From the NCBI RefSeq assembly GCF_000739875.1, contig NZ_BBJR01000067.1, positions 1 to 34,127 on the forward strand: a DNA stretch of 34,127 nt. The letters run 5' to 3'. The stretch's first letter is position 1. Every line of letters starts with the position of its first letter. Shown here piece by piece: positions 33,834-34,127 of this stretch. Made by a program: the position numbers and the translations under genes. This stretch comes from Comamonas aquatica NBRC 14918. Its GTDB lineage: Bacteria > Pseudomonadota > Gammaproteobacteria > Burkholderiales > Burkholderiaceae_C. Below the pieces are notes generated by a model that had not been told where the DNA came from, made no database searches, and worked only from the letters and a program-made list of their open reading frames with translations.

Positions 33834-34127
33834 TGACCCAGCGGTTTCTGCACAGGTCAGGCTGCTAAAGCATAAGCCTCAGCGGGAGTCTTCATGCCCA
33901 GCGCCTGATGAGGGCGCCGGTGGTTATAAAAGCCGATCCAATCTGCGATCACACGACTGGCGTGCTGCAGTGTCTCGAAGCGGTGGCGGTGTACGCATTG
34001 GTCTTTGAGCGTTCTGATCACGCGCTCGACCATGCCGTTTTGCTCCGGGCTATACGGGGTGATGAACTCCTGCTGCAGGCCATAGCTTTTGACCAAGGCC
34101 GTGTAGCTGCGGCTGGTGAACACCAGT
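33834..34127 (-). mobile_element. IS3-family insertion sequence, 3' end only
   Basis: The element begins at or near TGACCCAGCGGTTTCTGCAC, 23 bp outside the transposase stop. It starts with TG, as IS3-family inverted repeats do. The transposase frame runs off the right edge, so the other end and the target duplication cannot be seen. The exact boundary is inferred from the broken repeat at 33805-33833. Confidence 0.75.
33857..34127 (-). CDS. IS3-family transposase OrfB, C-terminal part (truncated by window edge)
   Basis: About 90 residues of the DDE integrase core. The visible part begins VFTSRSYTALVKSYGL, normally just after the second catalytic Asp (SDNG). It continues with FITPYSPEQNGMVERVIRTL, where the Glu is the third catalytic residue, then WIGFYNHRRPHQALG and the common ending TPAEAYA. 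The frame is open to the edge. Whether the element is intact cannot be judged here. Confidence 0.93.
   Translation of the reverse strand, partial: LVFTSRSYTALVKSYGLQQEFITPYSPEQNGMVERVIRTLKDQCVHRHRFETLQHASRVIADWIGFYNHRRPHQALGMKTPAEAYALAA

Overview
The window is an ordinary high-GC betaproteobacterial chromosome segment, most likely from the family Comamonadaceae (Acidovorax/Comamonas/Alicycliphilus-like). The evidence is the rpsL-rpsG-fusA-tuf order, the mreBCD-mrdA block divergent from gatCAB, the GC-biased codon usage, and short intergenic palindromes with a core like ATAGCTGCTGGCGCTTG that I recall from genomes of this family. Only the right edge, an IS3-type transposase fragment, is clearly accessory DNA. 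I found no tRNA, rRNA, CRISPR array or prophage.

Layout. 1-3623: str operon on the minus strand (rpsL, rpsG, fusA, first codons of tuf). 3638-7494, minus strand: hemJ, a VanZ-like membrane protein, a 2Fe-2S ferredoxin, an alpha/beta hydrolase and a DacA-type D,D-carboxypeptidase. 7535-7640, minus strand: a candidate small RNA or leader with its own terminator. 7736-9986, plus strand: hemB, which lies divergent from hemJ (two haem-pathway genes back to back), then a CorA-type metal transporter. 10094-12552: dienelactone hydrolase (-), MarC protein (+), hemerythrin (-) with an FNR-like box, CsbD (-). 12726-16291, minus strand: a four-gene MCE lipid-transport operon (permease with STAS-like N-terminus, ATPase, MlaD-like protein, PqiC-like lipoprotein). 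16487-18233, plus strand: a 10-codon leader ORF overlapping a GMC oxidoreductase gene. 18364-20088, minus strand: ammonium transporter plus a small unknown protein, behind a candidate sigma-54 promoter with NtrC-like half-sites. 20312-24899, plus strand: an orphan terminator, a TauE/SafE permease, a polar amino-acid ABC importer with a long structured leader, and an EamA exporter. 25294-30115, minus strand: mreB-mreC-mreD-mrdA, the cell-elongation machinery, without rodA next to it. 30338-33725, plus strand: gatC-gatA-gatB, the tRNA-dependent amidotransferase. 33762-34127: bidirectional terminator, half of a palindromic repeat, then the end of an IS3-family element.

How the genes work together. 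Most blocks are housekeeping: translation (str operon, GatCAB), haem synthesis (HemB, HemJ), envelope (MreBCD/PBP2, DacA, MCE lipid transport) and nutrient uptake (AmtB, amino-acid ABC importer, TauE/SafE). I see no new multi-gene system. The less ordinary signals are in the intergenic DNA: the candidate RNA upstream of hemJ, the leader ORF and nested dyads before the GMC gene, the structured leader of the ABC importer, a family of dispersed palindromes, and an IS apparently inserted into one of those palindromes.
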